Origin: Pseudomonas sp. F(2018)
GTDB lineage: Bacteria > Pseudomonadota > Gammaproteobacteria > Pseudomonadales > Pseudomonadaceae
Assembly: GCF_005508865.1 (NCBI RefSeq)
Contig: NZ_SCOM01000001.1
Coordinates: 124,001 to 188,000, forward strand
Length of the DNA: 64,000 bases
Direction: 5' to 3'
The notes beneath the pieces were generated by a model. That model was given only the letters and a program-made list of their open reading frames with translations. It had not been told where the DNA came from and did not search any database. This document shows, piece after piece, positions 53,201 to 61,094 of the stretch; position 1 is the stretch's first letter, and every line of letters begins with the position of its first letter. A program made the translations under genes and the position numbers.

Positions 53201-54030
53201 GTCTCTGGCGTGGCTTGCTGTGCGTGGCTTTGGCATGGGGAGCATTTGCCGGGGCTGGGTATGTGCAGCGTGAAAATCAGCGGTTGGAGGTGCAGAGCGA
53301 ATTGCTCAGGGTGCGTTTGCCGCTGCTGGTGCAGCTGGCATATTCGGGGGGCGACCCCTTCCTGGCGGCTAATACCAATGTCTTCCGCAGCCTGATGGTG
53401 GATGCGAAGGTGACCGAGGGTGAGACCTATCGAATTCAGGGGCAGTTGCAGGTGGATGCAGCTCGCTTCAACCCTTGGCACGAAGACAACTACTACGTCG
53501 GTGCGGCGATCCTGCCCTGGAACGGCCAGGTTGAGGCTGGACAGTTCGTGCTGCTGAATGCCGCTCAGGCTCGTAACTGGGATATGTGGCCCGCTTTCTA
53601 CTATGCCTTCAATGCCATGTACTTCGAGCATGATATGGCCCGTGCTGGGCGTTGGGCCGAGGTTGCTGCGCAGAGGCATCCGCGTAATGCGCCAGCCCTG
53701 CGCAGCATGGCTGCAGCCTGGTACGAGCGGGGTGACGATCCGCGGGATGCGATGGGAATACTGCAAGCAATGCGTGAGCAGAGCGGTGACGAGAACTTTC
53801 GTGCTTTGTTGCAGGCGCGTATGCAGCGCCTGGCTGGTTTAGCTGCATTGCGTGATGCCGCCACTGAGTACCAGTCCCGCAACGGTAGAGCTGCGCAGAG
53901 TTTGGAGCAGCTCCTTGGCTATGCCGGGCTAGAGCAGTTGCCGCAGGACCCTCTGCAAATTGGTTATGGCTTGGATCAACAGGGTCAGCCGCAGCTGGCC
54001 GATCACGTCGTGCAACGGGATACACAATGA
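53197..54030 (+). CDS. Periplasmic membrane-anchored TPR-like protein, PilG-like
   Basis: A 277-aa protein with an N-terminal anchor (about 4-21) and a large periplasmic part. The middle (about 130-215) is helical with TPR-like repeats (ARAGRWAEVAAQRHPRNAPA, AWYERGDDPRDAMGILQAMR). The C-terminus AATEYQSRNG...LPQDPL resembles a short domain seen in pilin-like and transporter-linked proteins, in which a helix leads to an LP-DP-G-Y loop. It is coupled by 4-bp overlaps to the permease and the ATPase genes, so it is probably a subunit of that transporter. Equivalence to PilG rests on gene order and size, not on a clear motif. Confidence 0.65.
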   Translation: MSLWRGLLCVALAWGAFAGAGYVQRENQRLEVQSELLRVRLPLLVQLAYSGGDPFLAANTNVFRSLMVDAKVTEGETYRIQGQLQVDAARFNPWHEDNYYVGAAILPWNGQVEAGQFVLLNAAQARNWDMWPAFYYAFNAMYFEHDMARAGRWAEVAAQRHPRNAPALRSMAAAWYERGDDPRDAMGILQAMREQSGDENFRALLQARMQRLAGLAALRDAATEYQSRNGRAAQSLEQLLGYAGLEQLPQDPLQIGYGLDQQGQPQLADHVVQRDTQ

Positions 54031-54920
54031 AGGCAATCGAAGTTTCTGGGCTGCACAAGGCCTTCAAGCTCAAGGGCAAAGCTATCAAGGCGCTCGATGA
54101 TGTGAGCTTTTCCGTGGAGCTGGGGCAGTCGGTTGGCTTTATCGGGCAGAACGGGGCTGGCAAGAGCACCACTATCAAAATTCTGTTTGGTGCCTTGCGT
54201 GCCGACTCGGGCGATGCGCGCTTGATGGGGTTGCCGGCAGACGATGCCGCCTCGCGCCTGGGTGTGGGCTATGTACCGGAAAATCCTTATCTGTACGAAC
54301 AGCTAACTCCGCGCGAGGTGGTTAGCAGCGGTTTGCGCTTGCATGGTGTTCGTGGTGCCGAGAACGTGCGGCGCACGGAGCTTTGGCTCGAGAAGCTGGG
54401 CATTGCCTACGCTGCCGACAAGCGTATTCGCAACTTGTCCAAGGGCATGACGCAGCGTACGGCGTTGGCCCATGCTTTTGCCATTGAGCCCAAGTTGCTG
54501 GTGCTCGATGAACCCATGTCCGGTCTGGACCCGGTCGGACGACGTCAGGTAGCTGACCTGATGCAGGAGTATCGTTTGGCAGGAGGAACGTTGTTCTTCT
54601 GTACGCATATCCTGCATGACGTGGAGCGCTTGGCGGACTACTTCGTGATGATCGACCGAGGCCAGGTGAGGGCGCAGCAAGGCGTTGCCGAGCTCTTGGC
54701 GAGTCAGGGGGATATGGTGATTCGCTATTTGGGTGACGCTGGATTGCCGGGCTTCGAACGAGACGCTGGGCAGGTCTGGAAGGGGCTATTAAGTCGTCCA
54801 GCACTGCCGGCAGTGCTGGCTCAGATCGAGGCTATGCACGGAGTTCTGCTGAATATTCACCCGCTCAACTCTCTTGAGGAGCTGTTTGATAGCGTGGTGG
54901 GTGAGGCGGCACAGGCATAA
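54027..54920 (+). CDS. ABC transporter ATPase, PilH-like
   Basis: A 297-aa ABC ATPase of the CcmA/ABC-2 drug-export type. Walker A GQNGAGKST is at 40-48, signature LSKGMTQR at 137-144 (a variant of LSGGQ), Walker B LLVLDEP at 157-163 and the switch His in THILHDVERL near 193. A C-terminal extension of about 70 residues follows. It overlaps the TPR-like gene by 4 bp and lies 5 bp before the acyltransferase gene. Confidence 0.88.
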   Translation: MKAIEVSGLHKAFKLKGKAIKALDDVSFSVELGQSVGFIGQNGAGKSTTIKILFGALRADSGDARLMGLPADDAASRLGVGYVPENPYLYEQLTPREVVSSGLRLHGVRGAENVRRTELWLEKLGIAYAADKRIRNLSKGMTQRTALAHAFAIEPKLLVLDEPMSGLDPVGRRQVADLMQEYRLAGGTLFFCTHILHDVERLADYFVMIDRGQVRAQQGVAELLASQGDMVIRYLGDAGLPGFERDAGQVWKGLLSRPALPAVLAQIEAMHGVLLNIHPLNSLEELFDSVVGEAAQA

Positions 54921-54925
54921 GAAAT

Positions 54926-55948
54926 ATGCACTACGTTGCTGGGTTGGATGGTCTGAGGGCATTAGCCATCTTGCTGGTGCTGTTCTTTCATTCAAAGGTG
55001 CCGGGATTGCCTGGTGGCAATATTGGCGTCGACCTGTTCCTGGTTCTTAGTGGATTTCTGATTACTTCCTTGCTGCTGGAGGAGCAGGGCTGCAGCGGAA
55101 CGATTGGGTTAAAACGCTTCTATCTGAGGCGGGCCTGGCGTTTAACGCCAGCGCTGTTATTGATGCTTTTTTTCTATTCGTTGTTTGCGCCGCTGCTTTG
55201 GCCGGAGTACTTCTTTCATTTGCGAGATGTACTGGCTGTCTTGTTGTATGTGGCCAATTTGGCAGCTGCTGCGGGATATGCGCCGGAGAAGTTGCTACAT
55301 GGTTGGTCGCTTGGGCTTGAAGAGCAGTTTTATCTAGTCTGGCCTTTGGTACTGCTTGCCGCTTTTAGGCTGCTAAGTGGGGGCATGCTTTGGCGAGTCT
55401 TGCTGGGGCTATATGTCCTGCTTTTTGCGTGGCGGATTTGGTGCCTTTACGGTATGGGAGCGCCGGGTGGCCAGGCTTACTACCGTCCAGATCTGCATGC
55501 TGGAGGGCTGGTTCTAGGGGCTGCGCTTGCTGCCTGGTGGCGACAGCAAAAAGAGGTGGACGGTACCGCGTGGACAGCGAAGTTGGGTTGGCTGTTATTG
55601 GTCGTTGCGTTGATTTCACCTCAGTCGGATGGGCTTCATCTTGCTCTTTTTGTCCCGCTCGCGGAGATCGGTGCTGCTCTATTGGTCGTTTCGATTTTGA
55701 CTGGAAGGCAGGAACTGTTTGCAGGGCGGCTGGTGACTCATTTTGGCAAGTTGTCTTACGGCCTCTATCTCTTCCATTACCCAATCATGCTTTATCTGGT
55801 GCAGTGTCGCCTGCATTGGGCCGTGGTTTTCTGTATCGGGGCCGTGTTGTCTTATGCCCTTGCATGGGTAAGCTTCAACACTGTGGAGGCAGCGGCTCGT
55901 CGATATCGGGAGCGCCTTTGGCCCGGTGTGCAAGCTTGTAGTTCTTGA
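54926..55948 (+). CDS. OafA/YrhL-type membrane acyltransferase (AT3 family)
   Basis: A 340-aa polytopic membrane protein with about ten segments and no SGNH domain. Family motifs: LDGLRALAILLVLFFHSK, with the catalytic-type His, GVDLFLVLSGFLIT, and LGLEEQFYLVWPL. Such enzymes transfer acetyl or other acyl groups to sugars or other polymers. It sits 5 bp after the PilH-like gene, in the place where P. aeruginosa group I pilin loci carry the pilin glycosyltransferase tfpO. A role in modifying pilin-linked glycan, pilin or lipid carrier is conceivable but not shown. Confidence 0.85.
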   Translation: MHYVAGLDGLRALAILLVLFFHSKVPGLPGGNIGVDLFLVLSGFLITSLLLEEQGCSGTIGLKRFYLRRAWRLTPALLLMLFFYSLFAPLLWPEYFFHLRDVLAVLLYVANLAAAAGYAPEKLLHGWSLGLEEQFYLVWPLVLLAAFRLLSGGMLWRVLLGLYVLLFAWRIWCLYGMGAPGGQAYYRPDLHAGGLVLGAALAAWWRQQKEVDGTAWTAKLGWLLLVVALISPQSDGLHLALFVPLAEIGAALLVVSILTGRQELFAGRLVTHFGKLSYGLYLFHYPIMLYLVQCRLHWAVVFCIGAVLSYALAWVSFNTVEAAARRYRERLWPGVQACSS

Positions 55949-55977
55949 GTTGTGTCAGAGGTCTATAAGCTGGCCGC

Positions 55978-56050
55978 GCCGTAGCTCCGTTGGTAGAGCA
56001 GCGCATTTGTAAAATGCGAGGGTCGCAGGTTCGGCTTCTGTCTTCGGCAC
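55978..56050 (+). pseudogene. Degenerate tRNA-Thr-like sequence
   Basis: The D-arm (TAGCTCCGTTGGTAGAGC) and a TTTGTAAAA anticodon-arm sequence are recognisable, and the 3' end reads CTTCGGCAC. The 5' acceptor strand is only GCCG before TAGCTC, so the acceptor stem cannot pair over 7 bp. The anticodon arm has extra A bases, the T-loop is TTCGGCT (conserved A58 lost), and CTA replaces CCA. In P. aeruginosa an intact tRNA-Thr gene lies between pilA and nadC; this looks like its decayed remnant. Confidence 0.65.
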
Positions 56051-56060
56051 TAAATAAAAG

Positions 56061-56085
56061 AAAGCCCCGCTAGATGCGGGGCTTT
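56061..56085. terminator. Bidirectional terminator between the pilin locus and nadC
   Basis: AAAGCCCCGC/GCGGGGCTTT stem with a TAGAT loop. It can end plus-strand pilin-locus transcripts or minus-strand nadC. Confidence 0.85.
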
Positions 56086-56106
56086 GTATTTCTGTCTCTT
56101 ATCTGT

Positions 56107-56955
56107 TTACAGGCTCAGACGCATCGACAGATCGATGGCCTTGATGTCTTTGGTCAGGCTACCAATGGAGATGTAGTCCACTCCGGTTTCGGCAATGGTG
56201 CATAGAGTCGCTTCATTGATGCCTCCCGAAGCTTCCAGCTTGGCGCGCCCCGCTGTTAGAGAAACGGCGGTGCGCATATCCTTCAGGCTCAGCTCGTCCA
56301 GCATGACGATATCGGCGCCGGCCTTTAGCGCCTGCTGCAGTTCTTCCAGGCTTTCCACCTCGATCTCTACCGGCTTGCCGGGAGCGATGCCGTGGGCGGC
56401 TGTAATTGCCTGGGCGATACCGCCGCAGGCGGCGATATGGTTTTCCTTGATAAGAAAGGCGTCGTAGAGGCCGATTCGGTGGTTGTGGCAGCCGCCACAG
56501 GTCACCGCGTACTTCTGTGCCAGGCGCAGACCGGGAAGTGTCTTGCGGGTATCCAGCAGTTTTACCTGGGTGCCTTCGACCAAGTCGGCGAAGTGGCGAC
56601 AGCGAGTGGCGACGGCAGACAGGGTCTGCAGGAAGTTCAGGGCGCTGCGCTCGCCGCTGAGCAGCGCGCGTGCGGGGCCTTCAAGGTGGAAAAGTGCCTG
56701 ATTGGCCTCGGCTCGATCACCATCAGCTACCTGCCAGTGTACGGCCACGCGAGGGTCGAGTTGGCGGAACACTGCATCGACCCAAGCGGTGCCGCAAATG
56801 ACTGCCGCTTCGCGGGTAATCACTGTTGCGTGGGCTAGGCGCTCGGCTGGGATCAGCTGCGCCGTGATGTCGCCGCTGCCGATATCCTCGCGCAGCGCGG
56901 TGCGTACGTTGGCTTCGATTTCGGCGCCGAGCTCGGCGAGGGTCAGGTTGGGCAT
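56107..56955 (-). CDS. nadC: Nicotinate-nucleotide pyrophosphorylase (quinolinate phosphoribosyltransferase)
   Basis: A 282-aa enzyme converting quinolinate and PRPP to nicotinate mononucleotide in NAD synthesis. Motifs include [76 protein letters not shown] and the closing [20 protein letters not shown]. It marks the return to core gene order after the pilin locus. Confidence 0.97.
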   Translation of the reverse strand: MPNLTLAELGAEIEANVRTALREDIGSGDITAQLIPAERLAHATVITREAAVICGTAWVDAVFRQLDPRVAVHWQVADGDRAEANQALFHLEGPARALLSGERSALNFLQTLSAVATRCRHFADLVEGTQVKLLDTRKTLPGLRLAQKYAVTCGGCHNHRIGLYDAFLIKENHIAACGGIAQAITAAHGIAPGKPVEIEVESLEELQQALKAGADIVMLDELSLKDMRTAVSLTAGRAKLEASGGINEATLCTIAETGVDYISIGSLTKDIKAIDLSMRLSL

Positions 56956-57262
56956 TTTATCCTCCGCATTCCGATGCGCGATTATAGGGGCAGGCGACGG
57001 CTGGCGCAGCGGGCGCGGGAGAATGCCGAGCCTTTATGCTAGACAGATGGTTTATGTCGGTCCGAAATGACCGTTCGTAACCTTGGCTTCTGCACTCTGT
57101 GATCTGGGTCATGTCTATGAAAGGGGGGATTTGGTCATGCTTCGCCTCCCCCTATACTCAGGTTGGCCATAAAGTTTGGCGCCATACCTTTGACGTTACG
57201 GATAACGCCCAGCTGATTGTATGCATGGCTGCTCTGATCAAGCAGTCTGCGGGAGACTCGCA
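56956..57262. other. 307-bp divergent intergenic region
   Basis: It holds no ORF with support. It should contain the nadC promoter on one strand and that of the DUF1631 gene on the other. A CCGTTCGTA sequence at 57071-57079 resembles half of an AlgR site, and TGTGATCTGGGTCATG at 57098-57113 is a poor CRP/Vfr-like match; neither is convincing. Confidence 0.5.
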
Positions 57263-59617
57263 ATGAAGACCGACGCGAAAGTGGTGCACCTGAACAAGGT
57301 CGCCCCCGAGCATTCGCCAACTTCGCCGGCAGGAAGGCTTCCCGTGGCCCTGACCCAGGTGCGCGACAAGGCTGCCCAGCAGCTCAAGCAGGCTCTGCAA
57401 GGTCTCTTCGACAATGCGGACGATACCCTGTTCGAAATGGCCGACCGCGCGTCCAGTAACGCCGAACAGAACTCCTTCTTCGAAGCCATGCGCGACCTGC
57501 GATTGAAGCGCAAGACCATCGAGCGTGGTTTTCTGCAGCGTGTATTCGAAAGCTTCTCCACCCTGAACCAGTATGAAATCGGTAAGCCGGCCCCCCAGTT
57601 GGATGGTGTTTCCTTCGAGAGCCTGTCCCTAGTTCAGGACGACGTGCTGGAAGAGTCGGTGGCGCTGGATGCGATGGTCTCGCGCGTCCTGAATCGTGAT
57701 GGAGTGGCCTTGGGGCACCTGACCACACGCTTCAACGCAATGATCAGCAAGAAGGTCGAGGACAAGACCAACCCCCTAGGCCCGCGTGTGCTGTGTGAAC
57801 AGTTCCTTGGCTCCTGCGAAGGTCTGGGGGTGGAGATTCGCGTCAAACTGATCATCCTCAAGCTGTTCGAAAAGTACGTGCTGGGTGATCTCGATCAGCT
57901 CTACGCCAATGCCAATCAGCAACTGGTCGAGGCAGGTGTGCTGCCTGAGCTGAAATCCGCGCCGCCAGCCCGCCGTCAGCCGGGGCGGCCAGCGCAAGCC
58001 GGTGGCCGCGCGCAGCGCGACGAATCCGCAGAGGCGCAGGGCGCCGCCGCGGCCGGTGGTTACGGTGATGAGGGCGTGCAGGAAGTTTTCGGCGCGCTGC
58101 AGGAGCTGTTGTCCCAGGTTCGCGGTACCAGCGTCTTGCCGCGGCGGAATATCCCTGCCGATGCGGTGCCGATCTCCAGTAACGACCTGATGCGCCTGCT
58201 CTCGCACATGCAGCAGCATTTCCCGGTCGGTGGCCCTCAGGTCAGCGATGACTACGACTTGCGCAATCAGCTGGAAGGTCTGCTGTCCCGCGCCAGTGCC
58301 AAGAGTGGCAAGGCGCGCATCGTCGGTGAAGTCGACGAGGATGTGATCAATCTGGTCGCCATGCTGTTCGAGTTCATCCTCGACGACCGCACCCTGCCGG
58401 ACTCGCTCAAGGCGCTGATTGGTCGCCTGCAGATCCCGATGCTCAAGGTCGCGGTGCTGGACAAGACCTTCTTCAGTCGCGGCAGCCACCCAGCCCGCCG
58501 TCTGCTCAACGAGATCGCCACCGCGGCTCTGGGCTGGAGCGCTCAGGGCGACGAGCAGCGCGATGCCCTGTATCAGCGTATCGAGCAGGTGGTGCAACGC
58601 CTGCTCAACGATTTCACCGACGATCCGGCGATCTTCTCCGACGTGCTGGCCGAGTTCCTCGCCTTCACCGGCGACGAGAAGCGCCGCAGCGAGCTGCTGG
58701 AGCAGCGCACCCGCGATGCCGAGGAAGGTCGTGCCAAGGCCGAGCTGGCTCGCCAGCAGGTGGAGCAGGCCTTGAACTCCCGTCTACTCGGTAAGACCCT
58801 GCCGGAAGTGGTGGTGCGCCTGCTGCAGGAAGGCTGGAGCAAGGTACTGCAGCTGACCTGCCTGAAGCACGGCGCCGAGTCCGCCGAGTGGGAAGCGGCG
58901 CTGACGGTGATGGACGATCTGGTGTGGAGCGTGGAGCCCCACGAGTCCCCGGAAGATCGCCTGCGCCTGCTGGAGCTGGTGCCGAGCCTGCTCAAGTCGC
59001 TGCGCGATGGTCTGTCCAGTGCCGCCATCGACCCGTTCATCACCAGCGAATTCTTCAGCAAGCTGGAGGCCGTGCATGTGCAGGCCTTCCAGCGCTTCAA
59101 GCGTGAAAGCATCGAGCCACAGGCTGTTCCGGCTCCGGTCCCGGCCGAAGTCGAGGAGGGTGCCGAGGCGTCTGCCGAGGTCGTGGTCGAGCTGGGCGCC
59201 GGCCCGCTGCTGGAGCTGCCGCCACTGGAGCCTGAGGTCGATGCTCCGGCCATGGTCGAGGTGGTCGAGGAGATTGTTCTGCTGGCGCCGGGCGAGAGCC
59301 GTACGCAGGAGCCCGAGGCCAGCCTGCCGGACGATGACGAGGCGCTGGAGAAGGTGGACAGCCTGCGCGTCGGCAGTTGGGTGGAAATCCAGGAGGACGA
59401 GGAGCACAAGCTGCGTGGCAAGCTGGCAGCGATCATCAAGCCCACCGGCAAGTTCATCTTCGTCAACCGCACCGGTATGAAGGTGATGGAGAAGACCCGC
59501 ATGGGCCTGGCCGTGGAATTCCGTCGCGGCGCCATTCGCTTGCTCGACGACGCGCTGCTGTTCGATCGTGCCCTGGAGTCGGTGATCGGCAACCTGCGCA
59601 AGCTCAAGGGCGCCTAA
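57263..59617 (+). CDS. DUF1631 family protein, copy B
   Basis: A 784-aa paralogue of the gene at 39724-42102, equivalent to PA4523 by position. The shared blocks are LFDNADDTLFEMADRASSNA with FFEAMRDLRLKRKTIER near the N-terminus, VINLVAMLFEFILDDRTLPD mid-protein and SHPARRLLNEIATAALGW. The C-terminal PilZ-like block is VGSWVEIQEDEEHKLRGKL, FIFVNRTGMKV, LLFDRALESVI. An acidic Glu/Val/Pro linker lies near 640-700. The ATG at 57263 follows GGGAGA. Cytoplasmic, function unknown. Confidence 0.85.
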   Translation: MKTDAKVVHLNKVAPEHSPTSPAGRLPVALTQVRDKAAQQLKQALQGLFDNADDTLFEMADRASSNAEQNSFFEAMRDLRLKRKTIERGFLQRVFESFSTLNQYEIGKPAPQLDGVSFESLSLVQDDVLEESVALDAMVSRVLNRDGVALGHLTTRFNAMISKKVEDKTNPLGPRVLCEQFLGSCEGLGVEIRVKLIILKLFEKYVLGDLDQLYANANQQLVEAGVLPELKSAPPARRQPGRPAQAGGRAQRDESAEAQGAAAAGGYGDEGVQEVFGALQELLSQVRGTSVLPRRNIPADAVPISSNDLMRLLSHMQQHFPVGGPQVSDDYDLRNQLEGLLSRASAKSGKARIVGEVDEDVINLVAMLFEFILDDRTLPDSLKALIGRLQIPMLKVAVLDKTFFSRGSHPARRLLNEIATAALGWSAQGDEQRDALYQRIEQVVQRLLNDFTDDPAIFSDVLAEFLAFTGDEKRRSELLEQRTRDAEEGRAKAELARQQVEQALNSRLLGKTLPEVVVRLLQEGWSKVLQLTCLKHGAESAEWEAALTVMDDLVWSVEPHESPEDRLRLLELVPSLLKSLRDGLSSAAIDPFITSEFFSKLEAVHVQAFQRFKRESIEPQAVPAPVPAEVEEGAEASAEVVVELGAGPLLELPPLEPEVDAPAMVEVVEEIVLLAPGESRTQEPEASLPDDDEALEKVDSLRVGSWVEIQEDEEHKLRGKLAAIIKPTGKFIFVNRTGMKVMEKTRMGLAVEFRRGAIRLLDDALLFDRALESVIGNLRKLKGA

Positions 59618-59635
59618 GCGCCGCCTGTTAGATGA

Positions 59636-59664
59636 AACGCCCGGCTCTGTGCCGGGCGTTTTCG
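59636..59664 (+). terminator. Intrinsic terminator after DUF1631 copy B
   Basis: AACGCCCGGC/GCCGGGCGTT, a perfect 10-bp stem with a TCTGT loop, followed by TTCG. Confidence 0.85.
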
Positions 59665-59709
59665 TTGGTGCAGTCTGCTAGAGTGGCGCCAGTCTTCAAG
59701 GAGCCTGCA

Positions 59710-60273
59710 ATGCGGCTGGACCCTGCCAGCGGTTGGTGTGACGGAGCCCGTCACTGCCCCTCGCCGAACTTCAACGAGCGCCCGCTGGGAGAGGTCTCCC
59801 TGCTGGTGATCCACAACATCAGCCTGCCCCCGGGCCAGTTCGGTACCGGCAAGGTGCAGCAGTTCTTCCAGAACCGCCTGCCGGTCGACGAGCATCCCTA
59901 CTTCGCCGGTATCGCCCAGCTCACTGTTTCCGCCCACTTTCTGATCGAGCGTGATGGTGCCGTTACCCAGTTCGTCTCTTGTGGACAGCGGGCCTGGCAT
60001 GCCGGCGTGTCGCGCTTCGAGGAGCGGGAGAACTGCAACGATTTTTCCATCGGCATCGAGCTGGAGGGCACCGACGAGCTGCCCTTCAGCGACGCCCAGT
60101 ACCAGGCTCTGGTGGCCCTGACGAGAGAGCTGCTGCATGCCTATCCTGAGTTAAGCGTCGAGCGCATCCGTGGCCATAGCGACATCGCGCCGGGGCGCAA
60201 GACCGACCCCGGACCCTTTTTCGACTGGGCACGCCTGCGCGCGGCTCTGCAGACCGAGGAGAGCGGTAGATGA
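59710..60273 (+). CDS. ampD: 1,6-anhydro-N-acetylmuramyl-L-alanine amidase AmpD
   Basis: A 187-aa cytoplasmic zinc amidase of peptidoglycan recycling; loss derepresses AmpC beta-lactamase in Pseudomonas. Zinc ligands are seen in LLVIHNISLP (His) and IRGHSDIAPGRKTDPG (His, Asp). HPYFAGIAQLTVSAHFLIER and the WHAGVSRFE motif are typical. The ATG at 59710 gives MRLDPASGWCDGARHCPSPN. It overlaps ampE by 4 bp. Confidence 0.96.
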   Translation: MRLDPASGWCDGARHCPSPNFNERPLGEVSLLVIHNISLPPGQFGTGKVQQFFQNRLPVDEHPYFAGIAQLTVSAHFLIERDGAVTQFVSCGQRAWHAGVSRFEERENCNDFSIGIELEGTDELPFSDAQYQALVALTRELLHAYPELSVERIRGHSDIAPGRKTDPGPFFDWARLRAALQTEESGR

Positions 60274-61088
60274 ATTTTCTGGTGCTTCTGCTGGCGCTCT
60301 GGGTGGAGAAATTCTCCTCCGGGCGCCGTCGTATCCAGCAGGATGGCCCCTGGTTGCAATGGCTGGCGCGTAGCGAGGGGCCGTCGCCGTGGCAAACCTT
60401 GCTGTTGGCGGTGTTGCTGCCGGTAGCGCTGCTCGGCCTGTTGCTGCTGGCGCTCGAACCGCTGGCCTATGGCTGGCTGACGCTGCCGGTGCACTTGCTG
60501 GTGCTGGTCTACAGCCTCGGCCGTGGCGATGTGCTGGCGGCGCTGGGGCCGTTCCGCGATGCCTGGCGTCGTGGCGACGACCAGGCCGCGCTGCATGTGG
60601 CCGAGCGCGATTTGGGCGTGGCCGCCGATGGCGAGGCCGAGTTGCTCGAACGGGTGCAGGACTATGAGCTGTGGCAGGCCTATCAGGGCTTCTTCGCGGT
60701 GATCTTCTGGTATGCCTTGCTCGGCCCGCTGCCGGCCCTGGCCTATCGGCTGCTGGCGCTGAGCGCCGAGCATGCCAGCCCTGGCGTGGCCGAACGGGCG
60801 GCGCAGTTGCGCCATGCCATGGACTGGTTGCCGGTACGGGTGCTGGCCGCCAGCTTCGCCCTGGTGGGCAACTTTGCCGCGGTCAGTCGCGCCGTGTTGC
60901 ACGATCTGCTGGCCTGGGAACTACCGGCCGCGCGGCTGGTGGCCAACGCCGGCCGCGCCGCCAGCGAGCTGGCCGAGCCGCAGACGGGAGAGCAGGGCGC
61001 CAGCAGCCTGGACGAGCTGTGGCAGCTGCTGATCCGTGCCGCGGTGCTGTGGTATGCCGCCTTCGCCGTGTGGATCCTGCTGCTGTAG
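60270..61088 (+). CDS. ampE: Inner membrane protein AmpE
   Basis: A 272-aa membrane protein of the AmpE/CobD-like family, co-transcribed with ampD. It begins MNFLVLLLALWVEKFSSGRR and has about four hydrophobic segments, with the conserved YSLGRGD and YELWQAYQGFFAVIFWYAL. It has been proposed as a sensor in beta-lactamase regulation; the role is not settled. It converges on the ROK gene with a 6-bp gap. Confidence 0.94.
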   Translation: MNFLVLLLALWVEKFSSGRRRIQQDGPWLQWLARSEGPSPWQTLLLAVLLPVALLGLLLLALEPLAYGWLTLPVHLLVLVYSLGRGDVLAALGPFRDAWRRGDDQAALHVAERDLGVAADGEAELLERVQDYELWQAYQGFFAVIFWYALLGPLPALAYRLLALSAEHASPGVAERAAQLRHAMDWLPVRVLAASFALVGNFAAVSRAVLHDLLAWELPAARLVANAGRAASELAEPQTGEQGASSLDELWQLLIRAAVLWYAAFAVWILLL

Positions 61089-61094
61089 CAGGCG

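Noticed and set aside
55978..56050. Functional tRNA-Thr
   Set aside because: The acceptor stem cannot pair, the anticodon arm and T-loop are altered and CCA is lost, so it was listed as a degenerate copy.
57071..57113. AlgR and Vfr binding sites upstream of DUF1631 copy B
   Set aside because: Only one 9-bp near-match and one half-site match; expected by chance in a window of this size.
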